From Phytophthora sp. 'mugwort' (taxonomy: Eukaryota; Oomycota; Peronosporomycetes; Peronosporales; Peronosporaceae), in contig JAUCEF010000001.1 in assembly GCA_033558025.1 (NCBI GenBank), positions 1,054,001 to 1,118,000 of the forward strand: a stretch of DNA of 64,000 bases. Reading direction: 5' to 3'. This document shows, in pieces, positions 8,560 to 19,370 of the stretch (within the stretch, counting starts at the first letter, position 1; each line of letters begins with the position of its first letter). The notes under the pieces are model-generated. The model saw only the letters and a program-made list of their open reading frames with translations, did not search any database and had not been told where the DNA came from. Both the position numbers and the translations under genes were made by a program.

Positions 8560-10980
8560 ATGCTGTCCAAGGCTTTTCGTCGTCCCCCCGCTCGTGCGTT
8601 TCGTCGCCCTGCATCTTACGCCATGGATTATCACGTGGGGGTGCGCGAGACGCAGCTGGGTCCCGACGCTTTGGTTAAGCAGAAGCAGCACTTGCGCACT
8701 CAGGGCGCCATCGCTCTGAGCCTCGACACGCCCGTGTTCCAGGTCTTCGGCTGCAATACAGACATTGGCAAAACCATCGTGTCCGCTGGTATTTGTCGTA
8801 GTGCCGCCACCATCTCTGCGGGCAGTGGAGGACGCGTAGAGTACATTAAGCCGCTGCAGACGGGCACGGACGATGACATCCCGGGGTCTTTCCCTGGTGA
8901 CGCGTCCTTCGTGGAGAAACACGCGCTGCTTAAGAACCAGACACAGGGGGAGATCGAGTGCTCCACTTTGTTTTCGTGGAAGAATCCCGTATCACCGCAT
9001 CTCGCGGCGCAGATGGAGGGGCATACGATCACGGACGAGGCGCTGCTGGAGCTGCTGGCGGAAAAGTTGAGGGCTATCAACAAGATGAATGGCTCCAAGG
9101 CTGCGGACAGTCTGGTGCTCGTGGAGACGGCGGGAGGAGTGTGCAGTCCCTCGGCTTCCATGAGGTTCCAGGTCGATGTGTACCGTGGTATGCGATTGCC
9201 TGTAGTGCTGGTTGGTGACGGTAAGCTCGGTGGTATTTCCACGACCATGTCGGCGCTCGAGACGTTGTTGATTCGTGGCTACGACGTTGCTGCGATCTGT
9301 CTGATCGAGCAGGACAATTTGGACAACAAGGCTGCGCTGGAGCCGCGTGCGAGCGAGCTCGGCATCCCAATTTTCACTATGGACGCCGTTCCCCCCATGC
9401 CGGAGCCTCTGGACGAATGGTTCATTGAGCATGACAAGGTATTTGCTGATGTCAACAAGGCGCTCAAGTCGTTCCACAAGACCCGTCTGGAGACCTTCCA
9501 GCACATGGAGAAGCGCGCCAAACAAGTGTTTTGGTGGCCTTTCACGCAGCACAAGAAGGCTGGCCGTCTGTCCATGATTGACTCTGCCCATGGCGACGAG
9601 TTCAGCGTGTACCGCCCGGACAGCAACACCGTTGAGCCGCTTTTCGATGCATGTGCGAGTTGGTGGACGCAAGGTATTGGACATGGCAACTCGAAGATGG
9701 CGACAGCCTTGGCATACGCCGCTGGTCGCTATGGCCACATCATGTTCCCGGAGAACGCGCACGAGCCCGCGCTGCAGCTCAGCGAAAAGCTGCTTGCTTC
9801 AGTGGGCAAGGGCTGGGCATCGCGTGTTTACTTCTCGGACGACGGATCGACGGCCGTGGAGGTTGCTCTGAAGATGGCATTCCGTAAGTATGTGCTCGAC
9901 CACAAGCTGGACTACAGCGACTTCACATCCGACAGAGCGACGGGATTCAAGATGGTTACTCTGGCCCAGGCCAACTGCTACCACGGTGACACGCTGGGCG
10001 TGATGAATGTTGCGGAGAAGAGTGTATTCAACGAGAAGCAACACCCGTGGTATCGCCCGGAGGGTGTTTTCCTCAAGGTTCCAACGATGGCGCTACGCGA
10101 CGGCGAGTACGTGATTTCGATCGACCCTGAGATCAATGGCAACGCTCCGACTGAGGAGAAGCTGCCCTCTCTTAATGCCGCCTTTGATTCTTCGCGTGAC
10201 CAAAGCCCACTCGCCGGGGTCTATCGCAAGCACGTGGCTCAGATCATTAACGCCACTGAGAAGAATAACGTCCGTGTGGGCTCTGCGCTCATTGAGCCCG
10301 TGCTGATGGGCTCAGGTGGTATGTTTCTGGTGGACCCGCTCTACCAACGTATGTTGGTGCAAGAGTGTCGTGCTCGTAAGATCCCAGTGATCTACGACGA
10401 GGTGTTTTCGGGCTGGTGGCGTCTGGGAGTGGAGTCTGCGCGTGACTTGCTTGGCGTAGACCCGGATATCGCATGTTACGCCAAGCTGTTGACTGGCGGT
10501 GTGGTCCCAATGGCTGCTACGCTTGCTTCGGAGGAAGTCTTTAACACTTTTTACGCGGATTCCAAGGGCGAGGCACTGCTTCACGGTCACTCGTTCACAG
10601 CGTACCCCATGGGCTGTGCCGCTGCTGTAACAGCACTGGACATGTACCAGATTTTCACCGATGCTACCGCTCCCACGGAGGACGCAACTCGAGCCTATTG
10701 GAACGTTGCCGCTCTCACAGAACTGTCCACTCGCCCGTACATCGAGCGCACGTTCGCTATCGGCACAGTGGCGTGTGTGGAGCTGGCGTCGGAGAATGCC
10801 GGATACGCCTCGACCGAAGCTGCCGAGCTCATCCACGTACTGCGCCAGAACGGCGTGTACGCTCGTTCGCTGGGCAACGTCCTGTACATGATGTGCTCAC
10901 CTCTTACAACACAGGAAGACTGCAGCAAGTACCTTGCGACACTTACCCGCCAGATCGAGATCTTGCAGGCCAAGAAGTAA
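8560..10980 (+). CDS. BIO3-BIO1: Bifunctional dethiobiotin synthetase / DAPA aminotransferase (BIO3-BIO1 type)
   Basis: This intact 806-residue frame without introns fuses two consecutive biotin-pathway enzymes. Residues 1-25 are Arg-rich with no acidic residue and resemble a mitochondrial presequence. Residues about 58-310 are the ATP-dependent dethiobiotin synthetase: nucleotide loop GCNTDIGKT at 64-72, then KPLQTG, then VETAGGVCSPSAS. Residues about 325-806 are the PLP class III aminotransferase that converts KAPA to DAPA: WWPFTQH, SDDGSTAVEVALKMAF, PVIYDEVFSG near 613, and the PLP lysine in CYAKLLTGG at K642. Length and domain order match plant and fungal BIO3-BIO1 proteins. The GC-rich codon use contrasts with the decayed neighbours. 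The first ATG fits the presequence. It ends 61 bp from the stop of the convergent gene at 11042. Confidence 0.96.
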   Translation: MLSKAFRRPPARAFRRPASYAMDYHVGVRETQLGPDALVKQKQHLRTQGAIALSLDTPVFQVFGCNTDIGKTIVSAGICRSAATISAGSGGRVEYIKPLQTGTDDDIPGSFPGDASFVEKHALLKNQTQGEIECSTLFSWKNPVSPHLAAQMEGHTITDEALLELLAEKLRAINKMNGSKAADSLVLVETAGGVCSPSASMRFQVDVYRGMRLPVVLVGDGKLGGISTTMSALETLLIRGYDVAAICLIEQDNLDNKAALEPRASELGIPIFTMDAVPPMPEPLDEWFIEHDKVFADVNKALKSFHKTRLETFQHMEKRAKQVFWWPFTQHKKAGRLSMIDSAHGDEFSVYRPDSNTVEPLFDACASWWTQGIGHGNSKMATALAYAAGRYGHIMFPENAHEPALQLSEKLLASVGKGWASRVYFSDDGSTAVEVALKMAFRKYVLDHKLDYSDFTSDRATGFKMVTLAQANCYHGDTLGVMNVAEKSVFNEKQHPWYRPEGVFLKVPTMALRDGEYVISIDPEINGNAPTEEKLPSLNAAFDSSRDQSPLAGVYRKHVAQIINATEKNNVRVGSALIEPVLMGSGGMFLVDPLYQRMLVQECRARKIPVIYDEVFSGWWRLGVESARDLLGVDPDIACYAKLLTGGVVPMAATLASEEVFNTFYADSKGEALLHGHSFTAYPMGCAAAVTALDMYQIFTDATAPTEDATRAYWNVAALTELSTRPYIERTFAIGTVACVELASENAGYASTEAAELIHVLRQNGVYARSLGNVLYMMCSPLTTQEDCSKYLATLTRQIEILQAKK

Positions 10981-11041
10981 GCCACGTAGGACTAGAAGAA
11001 AAGAGTTAAACGTATATAAATTGCGGCTGCTGTCAAATGGT

Positions 11042-11413
11042 CTAAGAGACGACGCATTCTGGAGCGGCGGGGGTCTCGTATATACGTGCATCGAGTCGTT
11101 TCTTGTCGATGATGATGTTGAGCTCCACCATGGCGTCGTTAAACCTGCTGATAAACATGCGACGGTCAGGTAGAGACCTCATCTCTCGGTCGTGGATCAG
11201 TCGGTTGCGTAATGTCGCGACGTAGCGGATCGAGCGGACCGTACGCACTGGGATGACGCTCTCCACGGACGAGATTCTCTCGTGCAGCCCCTGGCCGTGT
11301 GCATTGAACTCTCTCTCCAGCAGATACTCGAGTTCCTTAGACGCCTCGATGGCCAATTGATAGTCGTTGTCCGAGTACACGAACCCCTTGCTGGGCGAGA
11401 AAACGTTCCCCAT
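11042..11413 (-). CDS. Small HEPN-like / DUF4145-like protein
   Basis: This intact 123-residue frame starts at an ATG and has no visible introns. It is predicted all-helical: DYQLAIEASKELEYLLE, then RTVRSIRYVATLRNRLIH, then SRFNDAMVELNIIIDKK. The RNRLIH segment fits the R-x4-6-H motif of HEPN domains, and the preceding helix layout resembles bacterial DUF4145 proteins. HEPN proteins are often ribonucleases or nucleotide-binding partners in defence and RNA metabolism; a role here is inference. It has no signal peptide or membrane segment. It converges on the biotin gene. The N-terminus (MGNVFSPSKG) begins MGxxxS, which could be an N-myristoylation site. Confidence 0.65.
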   Translation of the reverse strand: MGNVFSPSKGFVYSDNDYQLAIEASKELEYLLEREFNAHGQGLHERISSVESVIPVRTVRSIRYVATLRNRLIHDREMRSLPDRRMFISRFNDAMVELNIIIDKKRLDARIYETPAAPECVVS

Positions 11414-14400
11414 GTTCAGGAGCTTGAAGATCCGTTACGTGGTGTGCGCTACGTACAAACACATTTTGTGGCTTCAACTTCACGTCGTGAACCTTGGTGT
11501 GCTCCACATTTGTGGAGTTGATGCATGGAAACTCAAGTGAGGTGTCGCCACGCTCTCGTTTAGAGTATGTCGGGTAAATACAGATAATACTCAATCATAT
11601 GCTGACCTGATGGACAGAGCGAGTTAAACTTACCTGACAAATGAGCGATTGCTTCCGTCCCAAACTGCTGTCGAGTGTTTTGAGGTCGTACATATCCATT
11701 CGGTTTCGCATCCATCGGTCGTCGAGCATATATATCGATAAAATTTCGTCAGAATTCCTTTATTTACTTGCCCAAGCTTCATCCGGAGTCTGACGATATT
11801 CAGCATGGAGAAACACATGGTGCAGGCCCTCACCCCGGCCATCGCGAAACTAGCAACTGACACGTCGAAAATGGATTTTTTTGTATAGCATGGATGATTT
11901 TCTTACGGCACAAGTGCGGTGGAACTTCTATCCGCGTATTACTTCAACACCAAGAGCGGTCGACTCTGTCGTGGTGCCCTAACAATAAATGTTGGTTGGG
12001 AAGCACAAAAGCTTTTTCTGTTCATACGTTAAGCTGCGCAAATGACGGAGACGAAATATTCATTTGCGCGTTAACAAGCGGTTGTTACTTGTTTTGTTGT
12101 GATAACACACGTCGGTGGATGCTGAACGTTCTAATTCCCGTATTCCCCCGTTACACGCGTCGCTAACTTAGAAGCGTCACTTCATTTTACCCAATCACAT
12201 TTCTCCATTAATTGGGCGAAGCCCCATTACTGTGAGCTCGTTTGAGGAGTTTTCAGCGTCCCTCGCTTAACTTGCTAATCTTCGAACAACTCCCGATCAT
12301 TGCCTTGATTGCGTTTCCCAAAGCTGGACAGGGGTTAAGACGAGTCGTTAAAACAGAGTACCTGGGACCTGCGGTCGTCCATGATGTCCCGGGTAGGTAT
12401 GACTTTTACAGATAAGGTTTTGCTTCGCACTTGGTTTCTACTATGAGCGTTCTTAGTTCGAAAAGTCATTAAATAGCCCCCAATCTGGGATAAGAAGTAT
12501 ATAGGGTTAGCAAGGCTGTACGCTGAAGGATTCGCCATTATTCGTGGGGCTAGGCTGGGTAGGGTCGTAAGGATGGTGATTATAAGGGCAGATGTATATA
12601 TATGTATACAACGTCCAATATTGTACTGTAGAACGCCCCGTTGGGCACAGCAAGGGTGAAGGGTTGTAAGAGCACAAATGGCTTTATGTACTAAATAGGT
12701 GGTGCATTTACCGGTTGTTCCGGAATACCCCTGGCCGAGGATATCTTTAAGAGGAAAAAAAAATGTTCCCGACACTATGCTTTGCGAGGGGATCATCTGA
12801 GCAGGATAGGCGAGGTAAGATTGATATTTTGTTTTTTCCCGAACGATACGCAAACGTGGATGACGGGAGAGTTGTAGGATCAAATGAAATTTTAACCAGT
12901 CTCATGTAAGACCTTGAATTTTGTGTATACCCAAGTCGTAAAGGCAAACCCGTTCGGCGTATTGCATCTCAGCGTGACGTTTTCCCCACAGAACGGTTTT
13001 TGGTGAAACGGGTACGACATTTGGAAAACTGTCTAGGAAGGATGGTCCAACGCATTTGCTCATAACTCCGACTAGCACGATCGAAATGCTCTCATTCCAA
13101 CAAGTATCGGTTATCTGCTTTACAGTTTATCAACAAGCTCGTAGCCCGAGAAGTTTCGGCCTACGGTCTCTAAAACTCTAGACACGGTTGTATTGGTCCA
13201 TGTACCGCTAGACGTCCTAAACGGGCAGGGGGTGAGTTCTTGATGCGCTCTGCGCATTATAGACAGCCCCTTCCCAACAACATTTGGTGGACATCTAGTA
13301 TTTTACGTTTTCGCTTTGTTCCCTGAGATGTATTTTCAGAGTCTACAAGGGATACCACTTTCCGCGCACATTTCATATATGGTCATACAGCGACACCATC
13401 TTGACATCAATATACCGTTGGGACGATTTAAACGGATTTTGATCTTCGATAACCGTGCATACATGTACAAATCGCAGCTCTCGGTAATTTATGTGGTTTG
13501 ATTGTTCTAAAATATTATTATAAACAAATATACACAATAATCAGTTTATGATATGTTAGGTATATAGCTTCCTCTAACCATTTTTACCTGTAGTGTTTTT
13601 AAATTACCCAGGCTGATGTTGACCCTGTCGGCGACGGGCCATCTTCGCGTAACATGCGACGGAAAGAAATTTTCGTCGTTATTTATTTATGTGCTCTTAC
13701 AAGACTAAATGCGATGTCTCATTCAACCCACTGTGTTCGTGAAGAAGTTGTGGATGTTTATCGGCCGAATTCTCGCACGAAACCCCGTTCGTCAATATTC
13801 ATCTTGGCGCAGCAGTGGTGGCCTTTTTAATGGTACGCTATGACGAGAAATGGGATGCCGTACGCGCTACAGTGTTCAACGAAGGTGTTAATTCATTTTT
13901 CGACACGTTGATGCCGGGAACGATTTGTTCTTTCTCCAATAGAGCATTAAAAAACTATTGTTTTTAAAGAGGCGAGCTCAACATTTGCTATGCGCAATTC
14001 CGAAGTGAAGCTATCGTTGAAAGAGACGCCAAAATCCGCCAAGACAAGAGAACTACATTAACGTACCCTGGGCCTCCGTTTCCGTGTGAAGGGCTTTCCA
14101 ATTGGGCAACGCTGATAACCGGATCAACTCACACTTTCATCGGGGTGTAGCGAAAATCAGCCTGCTAAAAAACATCATCACTCGAAAAGGAAACTAAACT
14201 AAGAAACGTTAGTTTCTCTTAGTGGACGGTACCACACCAGCGCTAAAGTGCTTTGCACTGTTTGGGGCAAATCATCGATGAACTTCAAGATTCCCTACAG
14301 GCCGCGTGGTTCTTATCATAGACGGACAAATTTCTGACGCCACTGGCGTTCAATTGCGTTGCTTCCAATACTTTCTCAACGCCGTTTCCTGCTTTCGCTT

Positions 14401-14756
14401 CGCATCATCTTTGCGTGAAGTACTCCGATGCGTTCAAGCTGTCTCAAAGTCTCCCTTTGCACACTCCCCACTTTGTACCCTAAATGTTTGACGGACAGCT
14501 TTTGACGCCCCCTCCCCCCTCACCCGAAAATTTTCAGAGCTTCTTCGGGCGTAGCACGACTTTGTACATTTATAGTACGAGAACGGCATATTATATCATC
14601 ATGGTTTCGTGCTGGTATATTGATTGTTTCTCGAGTGCTGCGACGAAGTTTTATTTCGTGCAAGTGCTAGGCTGAGAAGTAGGAGTACATAATGCAAGCA
14701 GTTAAGGTACCAGGGTAGACGTTTCGCACAAACGAATCGGTAGCGCTTTCGAAAGG
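11414..14756. other. Long region without a recognisable gene
   Basis: AT-rich sequence with scattered short open frames. A minus-strand frame at 12335-12883 is open for 182 codons but begins at TTG and has no recognisable domain. At 13650-14500 short plus-strand stretches have transposon-like composition but no firm motif. No RNA gene was seen. It is probably old decayed transposons. Confidence 0.45.
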
Positions 14757-15015
14757 AAGTGATCTACGCCCCGGCGTTCGCGACCGGAGATCCGAGTCGT
14801 ACGAAGTAAATTGCAAAGTGAGAGATAGATTAATAAAATAAATTGCTACCCTGCGCTCACAAGCCCGTCAGCGCTCCGGCATGCCCACGCGCCTTCGCCT
14901 CAAGATGAATCTCCTTGGAGACTGGGCTGGGGTCTCACCCCTGAGATTCCAGAGCAGAGATCTTTCAGATGCCCATCATCTGGGGGGCAATCACCGGCAG
15001 CAGCCAGAACACGTC
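14757..15015 (-). repeat. LTR-like repeat (3' copy)
   Basis: Shares long blocks with 21910-22165 in the same orientation, for example gatccgagtcgtacgaagtaa, ttgctaccctgcgctcac and cagatgcccatcatctgggg. Differences are frequent, so the element is not young. Exact LTR ends were not determined. Confidence 0.65.
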
Positions 15016-15118
15016 TCCCTCCGATGAAGATTAATGTCGGCGGCGGCGCCGGCGGTTGGTTTGGGCGAGATGGCCCTGGCATCGACTATCGAGATGAAGT
15101 TTTCACCATCTATGCAAA

Positions 15119-16949
15119 GTGTGGCTCATCGAGGTGGGCGTTGCAGTACCCTTACAGCAGCACCAGAAGGCGGTCTACGCTATTGTGGAGTCTGCTAAGC
15201 GACTGAAATATCTGCTACAACGACCAGGCGGTTTCCATCTGTTCGCCGATCACAGGAATCTGATGTACATGTTCAACTCGTTTGCTACGGATAGCGGTAT
15301 GCATCGGTTCCAAGCCGACAAGTTGCAGCGATGGTCATGACCTCATATCGCTATGTGATCGAGTATATCCGAGGAGATGACAACATGTGGGCCGATATGC
15401 TCAGTCGTTGGGGCAATCTTCAACATACGCCAGCAGAAGCTGTTCCTAGTTTGAAGCAAGTCGTTCTCGTCCCTCCTCTCTTGCCTCGCGAAGACGAGCT
15501 TTCGAGTGGCCTACGTTAAAGAAAATTTGCTCGGCAAACGTCAGCAGAGCGATAAGCCTGATAATGTCGTGTGGAACGATGAAAGAGCGTGCCTCATCGT
15601 AGAAGAGAACCCCGTGTAGATCCAGGATAGTGATAGCGATATCACTCGACGGACTTGTGTAATCGCACATGCGGGTCGCAGTGGTCATCGTGAAGAAAGA
15701 ACGACTGCCGCCGCCAGTGCATCTTGGTGCTGCTGGTGGCCTACGTTGGTTCGTCAGACCGTGTATTTATTGCGTGGCGACTCGCGATGGACGAGAGCCA
15801 AGGCCGTACGAGGCGCACTTCATGCCACCAAACCAAACGAGGTGATACATTTTGACTATCTCTCACTACCGGATGATGTAGCCTCGCACAACAAATATGG
15901 GTTGGTGATCAAGGATGACTATAGTGGGTATGTGAAACTCTTCCCGTTAGAGACGCCCGATGCGAAAACGTGCGCGCTTGCCTTGCTATCGTGGTTCCGT
16001 CGATATGTTATCGTCAAGCAATAGGTATCCGATCGGAATACACATTTCAAAAACCAGGATATCGAGCATTTGAGCAGAGCTGTGGGCGCCAACCATCATT
16101 TCACGACATCCTACTGCCCGGAAGCAAATAAAATTGTCGCAGTTGTCAATCGCCTTCTCCTCAAATGCATCCGTGCGCAACATAGTGAGCGGAAGTTATC
16201 GTCATCTGTGCTGGGAGCTCGTGCTTGGAATTGTTCAAGCTGCACTGAACTCGCACCCTGCAGACCGACTTGGCGGGCGTGACCCAATTACCACGTTCAT
16301 GGGACTTCCAGCGGCTACACCACTTTCAACGATCTTTGAAAAAGATCGTGTGATCGAAATGGACGCGCGACGCTATCGACTCGACAGAAAGAACACCTGG
16401 AGCCCATGGCCGTGTTTTAGCCAACATGCATTAACAGGTAGTGACCGTGGGCGACCGGCGGCGTATGGAAGCTCCCGCGAGCCGCGCGGCCAAGACCCTT
16501 CCTCCAAACTTTACAATTGGACTCTTCGTACTGACAGCGAATGTAATCCTTGCCAAACAAGCCCGCGATATAAAACGACAAGGGCAAAAAAACGCGTGAC
16601 TCGAGCGGTGACAGATTGGATCCACGAAGTGCCAGACCTGAACGCGCCGTACACGGAGTCGACGCACCACGTCTCAAGGATGCGCTTCTATGCGGAATCT
16701 ACCCGGGGACACACTGAAGATCTGATCCAACTCGCGCTGCACTCACAAGGCAGACATTGTGTGGAAGCTTTCAAGAGGATTCATCTCAATCCGTCTTCGA
16801 AGCAATGGGAAGTACAGGTGAAGTGGCTAGAGCTCGATGTACTCGAGAATACCTGGGGAACGTATTCGTCGGAGCGTTGGCCACCGGAGTTGGCGCCGGC
16901 AATTTCCAGCTTAGAAATGCCAGAGGGTGATGATCCTGTTGATCGATAG
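15119..16949 (+). pseudogene. Inverted 3' part of gypsy pol: RNase H second half, integrase, chromodomain
   Basis: At 15119-15415 are the RNase H blocks AVYAIVESAKRLKYLL, GFHLFADHRNLMYMF and FQADKLQRWS, ending with DDNMWADMLSRWG. At 15750-16020 is the integrase core (NEVIHFDYLSLPDD, YGLVIKDDYSGYVKLF). At 16070-16320 is the later integrase helix region with a degraded catalytic glutamate area. At 16760-16910 is a chromodomain (WEVQVKWLELDVLENTWG). The parts are spread over several frames with stops. They are opposite in strand to the gag, protease and RT of the same element. Confidence 0.85.
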
Positions 16950-17560
16950 GGTTGCCGAGGTCGGTGCAGATAGCGCCCCATGAGTCTTGCAATGCGTCGC
17001 AGTACAAACAGACCGCCCTATTCGGGTCCGGGTGTGTGAGAAGCATCATCTTCAGGAGCGCCTGACGAATCTTGGCTAACACTCACATGGGTGTGTTGCC
17101 AGCCTAACTCGGTCAGAGGTACTCACTGAGCTTCTTCTTTTGGTCGACCGATATTTTGGGGTCGCTTGGCTCCTTCGTCAATGCCTGTTAGTAGTGGTGC
17201 TGCAAGTTGGGCGTACTGCGGGGTATTCTGTCTCATCCAGTTAACAGCACACATCAGCTGATACAACTTTTTTTTGGCCTGCTTTCTCGGGACCCGGCAG
17301 AGCAATTAGGCTCTCAATTCGCGACGGGCAGTGCTGAATGCCATTGTCGTCACCACTTAACCACACGACGTTGTTTCACGAAGAAAGAAATGACATTTTC
17401 CTGCATGCAACTTGAGGCCGAAGCTTAAACACGCTGCCAGGACTCTCTCCAGCACCTCCAACATGGTTACCGGGTTTACTGCGTTGCCGAGGGTGTCGTC
17501 CAGCCACGCCAATACATTATGATGCAGTAGCGGTTAAAAACCCGCCTCCAGCACGTGCTT
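16915..17560 (-). pseudogene. Gypsy RT C-terminal part and RNase H first half
   Basis: On the minus strand, 17560-17330 encodes NVLAWLDDTLG, with the catalytic DD, and KLHAGKCHFFLRE. At 17305-17120 is the RT thumb/connection (YQLMCAVNWMRQNTPQYAQL). At 17070-16915 is the RNase H start (RAVCLYCDALQDSWGAICT), ending in HHPLAFLS. The missing continuation of that fold is exactly what begins the plus-strand piece at 15119. Frameshifts separate the three parts. Confidence 0.8.
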
Positions 17561-19370
17561 GTGGTGTAGCGGGATCGGTCAAAATATGATTAGACCCGAT
17601 CCACTTACCGACTGCGCTTAGACCGACTAACGGAGGCGGTTCCCGATGATCCGGCATCAGCTGAACTTGGTCTCACCTTGTGTTCCCGTCGGTGGACTGG
17701 ATCTGCTCCATTGGGACTCCGAAGGATGCAGCGATATAAAGTCTTGAACATCCTGACGCGCCGCGGGGACGTGGAGCATCGCGGAAGTCTTCGCTCTGTT
17801 GCCGTTATTGGTTCCGATTTGAGGTAGTCGACCTTCGATCGGCGGCCTGGACTTGATCCGAGGCCGAAGTTGCCGTGTGGCGTTGTTCCTTTATTTCCTT
17901 GAGTTGCTTGCCGCTTCCTTTAGCGGTATCTTGCGAGTGATAATCGAGACGATCGTCGGTCAAGCATGGTATGCCGATCGACCGGGCTATGCGCTTGAGC
18001 AGAAGTTTGCTAGCATGGGGGAGGGTCGACCACTATCCGATCTGATTCTCTCACCGCGATGCTTGATCTGCTACGTTAGACTGGTGGATATCTTGGAGGG
18101 CCAATGTAGATCTCTTCCGGCGGTACCTGAAAACGCCTTAGTTGTCCAATGCAAATTCGAGTCTGATTGATATTTATCCTTTTCTTGGCCGATCCCCCCA
18201 TCCTGAACCCTATCGCGTACCACCTGAACCTCCTGAATCCTGCCCCTCTTCAACCACTCAACACGTACCGTCCTCCCACGTGTCATCCCGATGTCTGCTG
18301 ATCGAATCTCGATCTGCCCGATCGCGGATGTCAGAACATGTATGCCGATCTGCCAACACCGATCGGCCCGATCTGCCAGATCACGTATGTCAGAACATGT
18401 ATGCCGATATGACAGATCGAGGATGTCGGAACCTGTATGCCGATCGGCGAATACCGATCGACCCGATCTGCTAGATCCTTGACCGCAAGATCGATCCAAT
18501 CTGCCCGATCTCGGACGACGAGGTAGGCCGATCGGCGGACGCCGGATAAGCCCGATCTTCCAAGCCTTGAGCGCCGGATCGGCCTGATCTTCTGAACCCT
18601 GAAAGTCGAATCGGCCCGATCTCCCAGATCCGCTATCGGTGCTATCGATCGGCTCGATCTCGACTGCAAGATCGATCCACTCTGGCCGATCTGGGATTAC
18701 GGGGTGTAGACTGGTCTGCGAACGCCGGATCAGCCCGATCTTCCGAACCTTGAACGTTAGATCGGCTTGATCTGCCTGATCCGCCATCGATCGGCTCTAT
18801 CTCGACTGCAGGATCGATCCGGCCTATCCGATCTGCGGCGACAGGGTGTAGCTCGATCTGCGGAAGCTGGATCATCTCGACCTTCCGCAACTTGAACGTA
18901 TATCGGTTCGATCTGCCGGATCCCACAATCGATCGGGCCGATCTCGAACGTCCGATCGACTTGACTTATCTGATCGCGATCGACCGAGTATAACCCAGCC
19001 CGCGGACGCCGGACCAACACGATCGGGATCCAACCGAGGTCAAGCTGGAGTTAGATCCGGTTAGATCGACTCCGTCGTCGTTGGTCAGTCCTGATCTCTT
19101 GCATTCCCCCAATCTAGGCTTCGAATATCCATCCGATCCCCGATTGGTCGGGTGATCACGGTACAACAGATCTGTGTTAGGTGGTTGCCCGACCCTGGTT
19201 TCCTTTCCTGTCTTCAAAGCATCCCCTTACAACCCAGATTAAGTCGAACGTGGCACGCCTTTACCTCGTATCTTGATCCGGCTCGATCGTCCCCTCTCTT
19301 CACGGCTGGGGTCGCCTTTCTCGCCGATCTGGCTATTCGTGGGGATTTGATATTCTTGGTTGGCGCTTCT
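17560..19370. repeat. GATC-dense insertion with degenerate tandem repeats
   Basis: This segment separates two halves of one reverse transcriptase. The stretch 18290-19020 is built from degenerate copies of a unit of about 140-180 bp. Each begins near gatcgatcc (18490, 18670, 18812) and contains cgatctcgactgca and gaacgccggatcagcccgatctt-like blocks. GATC, often as CGATC or GATCG, recurs throughout. Repeat composition leaves a 238-codon open minus frame at 18071-18787, which I do not regard as a gene. It may be a long solo LTR or satellite. Ends are approximate. Confidence 0.6.

Noticed and set aside
8992..9762. 256-codon minus-strand frame across the biotin gene
   Set aside because: Antisense shadow of a strongly coding plus-strand gene with GC-rich third positions.
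12335..12883. 182-codon open minus-strand frame
   Set aside because: Begins at TTG, has no recognisable domain, and lies in AT-rich gene-free DNA with no sign of codon bias.
14290..14500. Possible hAT-type transposase (IIDGQ segment)
   Set aside because: Only a few residues recall the hAT IxDGW motif, and no BED finger or dimerisation domain is nearby.
18071..18787. 238-codon open minus-strand frame
   Set aside because: It is a by-product of the GATC-rich tandem repeat, which lacks stop codons in this frame; the repeated DQAD/IGLIRR residues follow the DNA unit.
18290..19020. CRISPR-like array
   Set aside because: Units are contiguous, 140-180 bp, degenerate and lack unique spacers; it is an ordinary tandem repeat.
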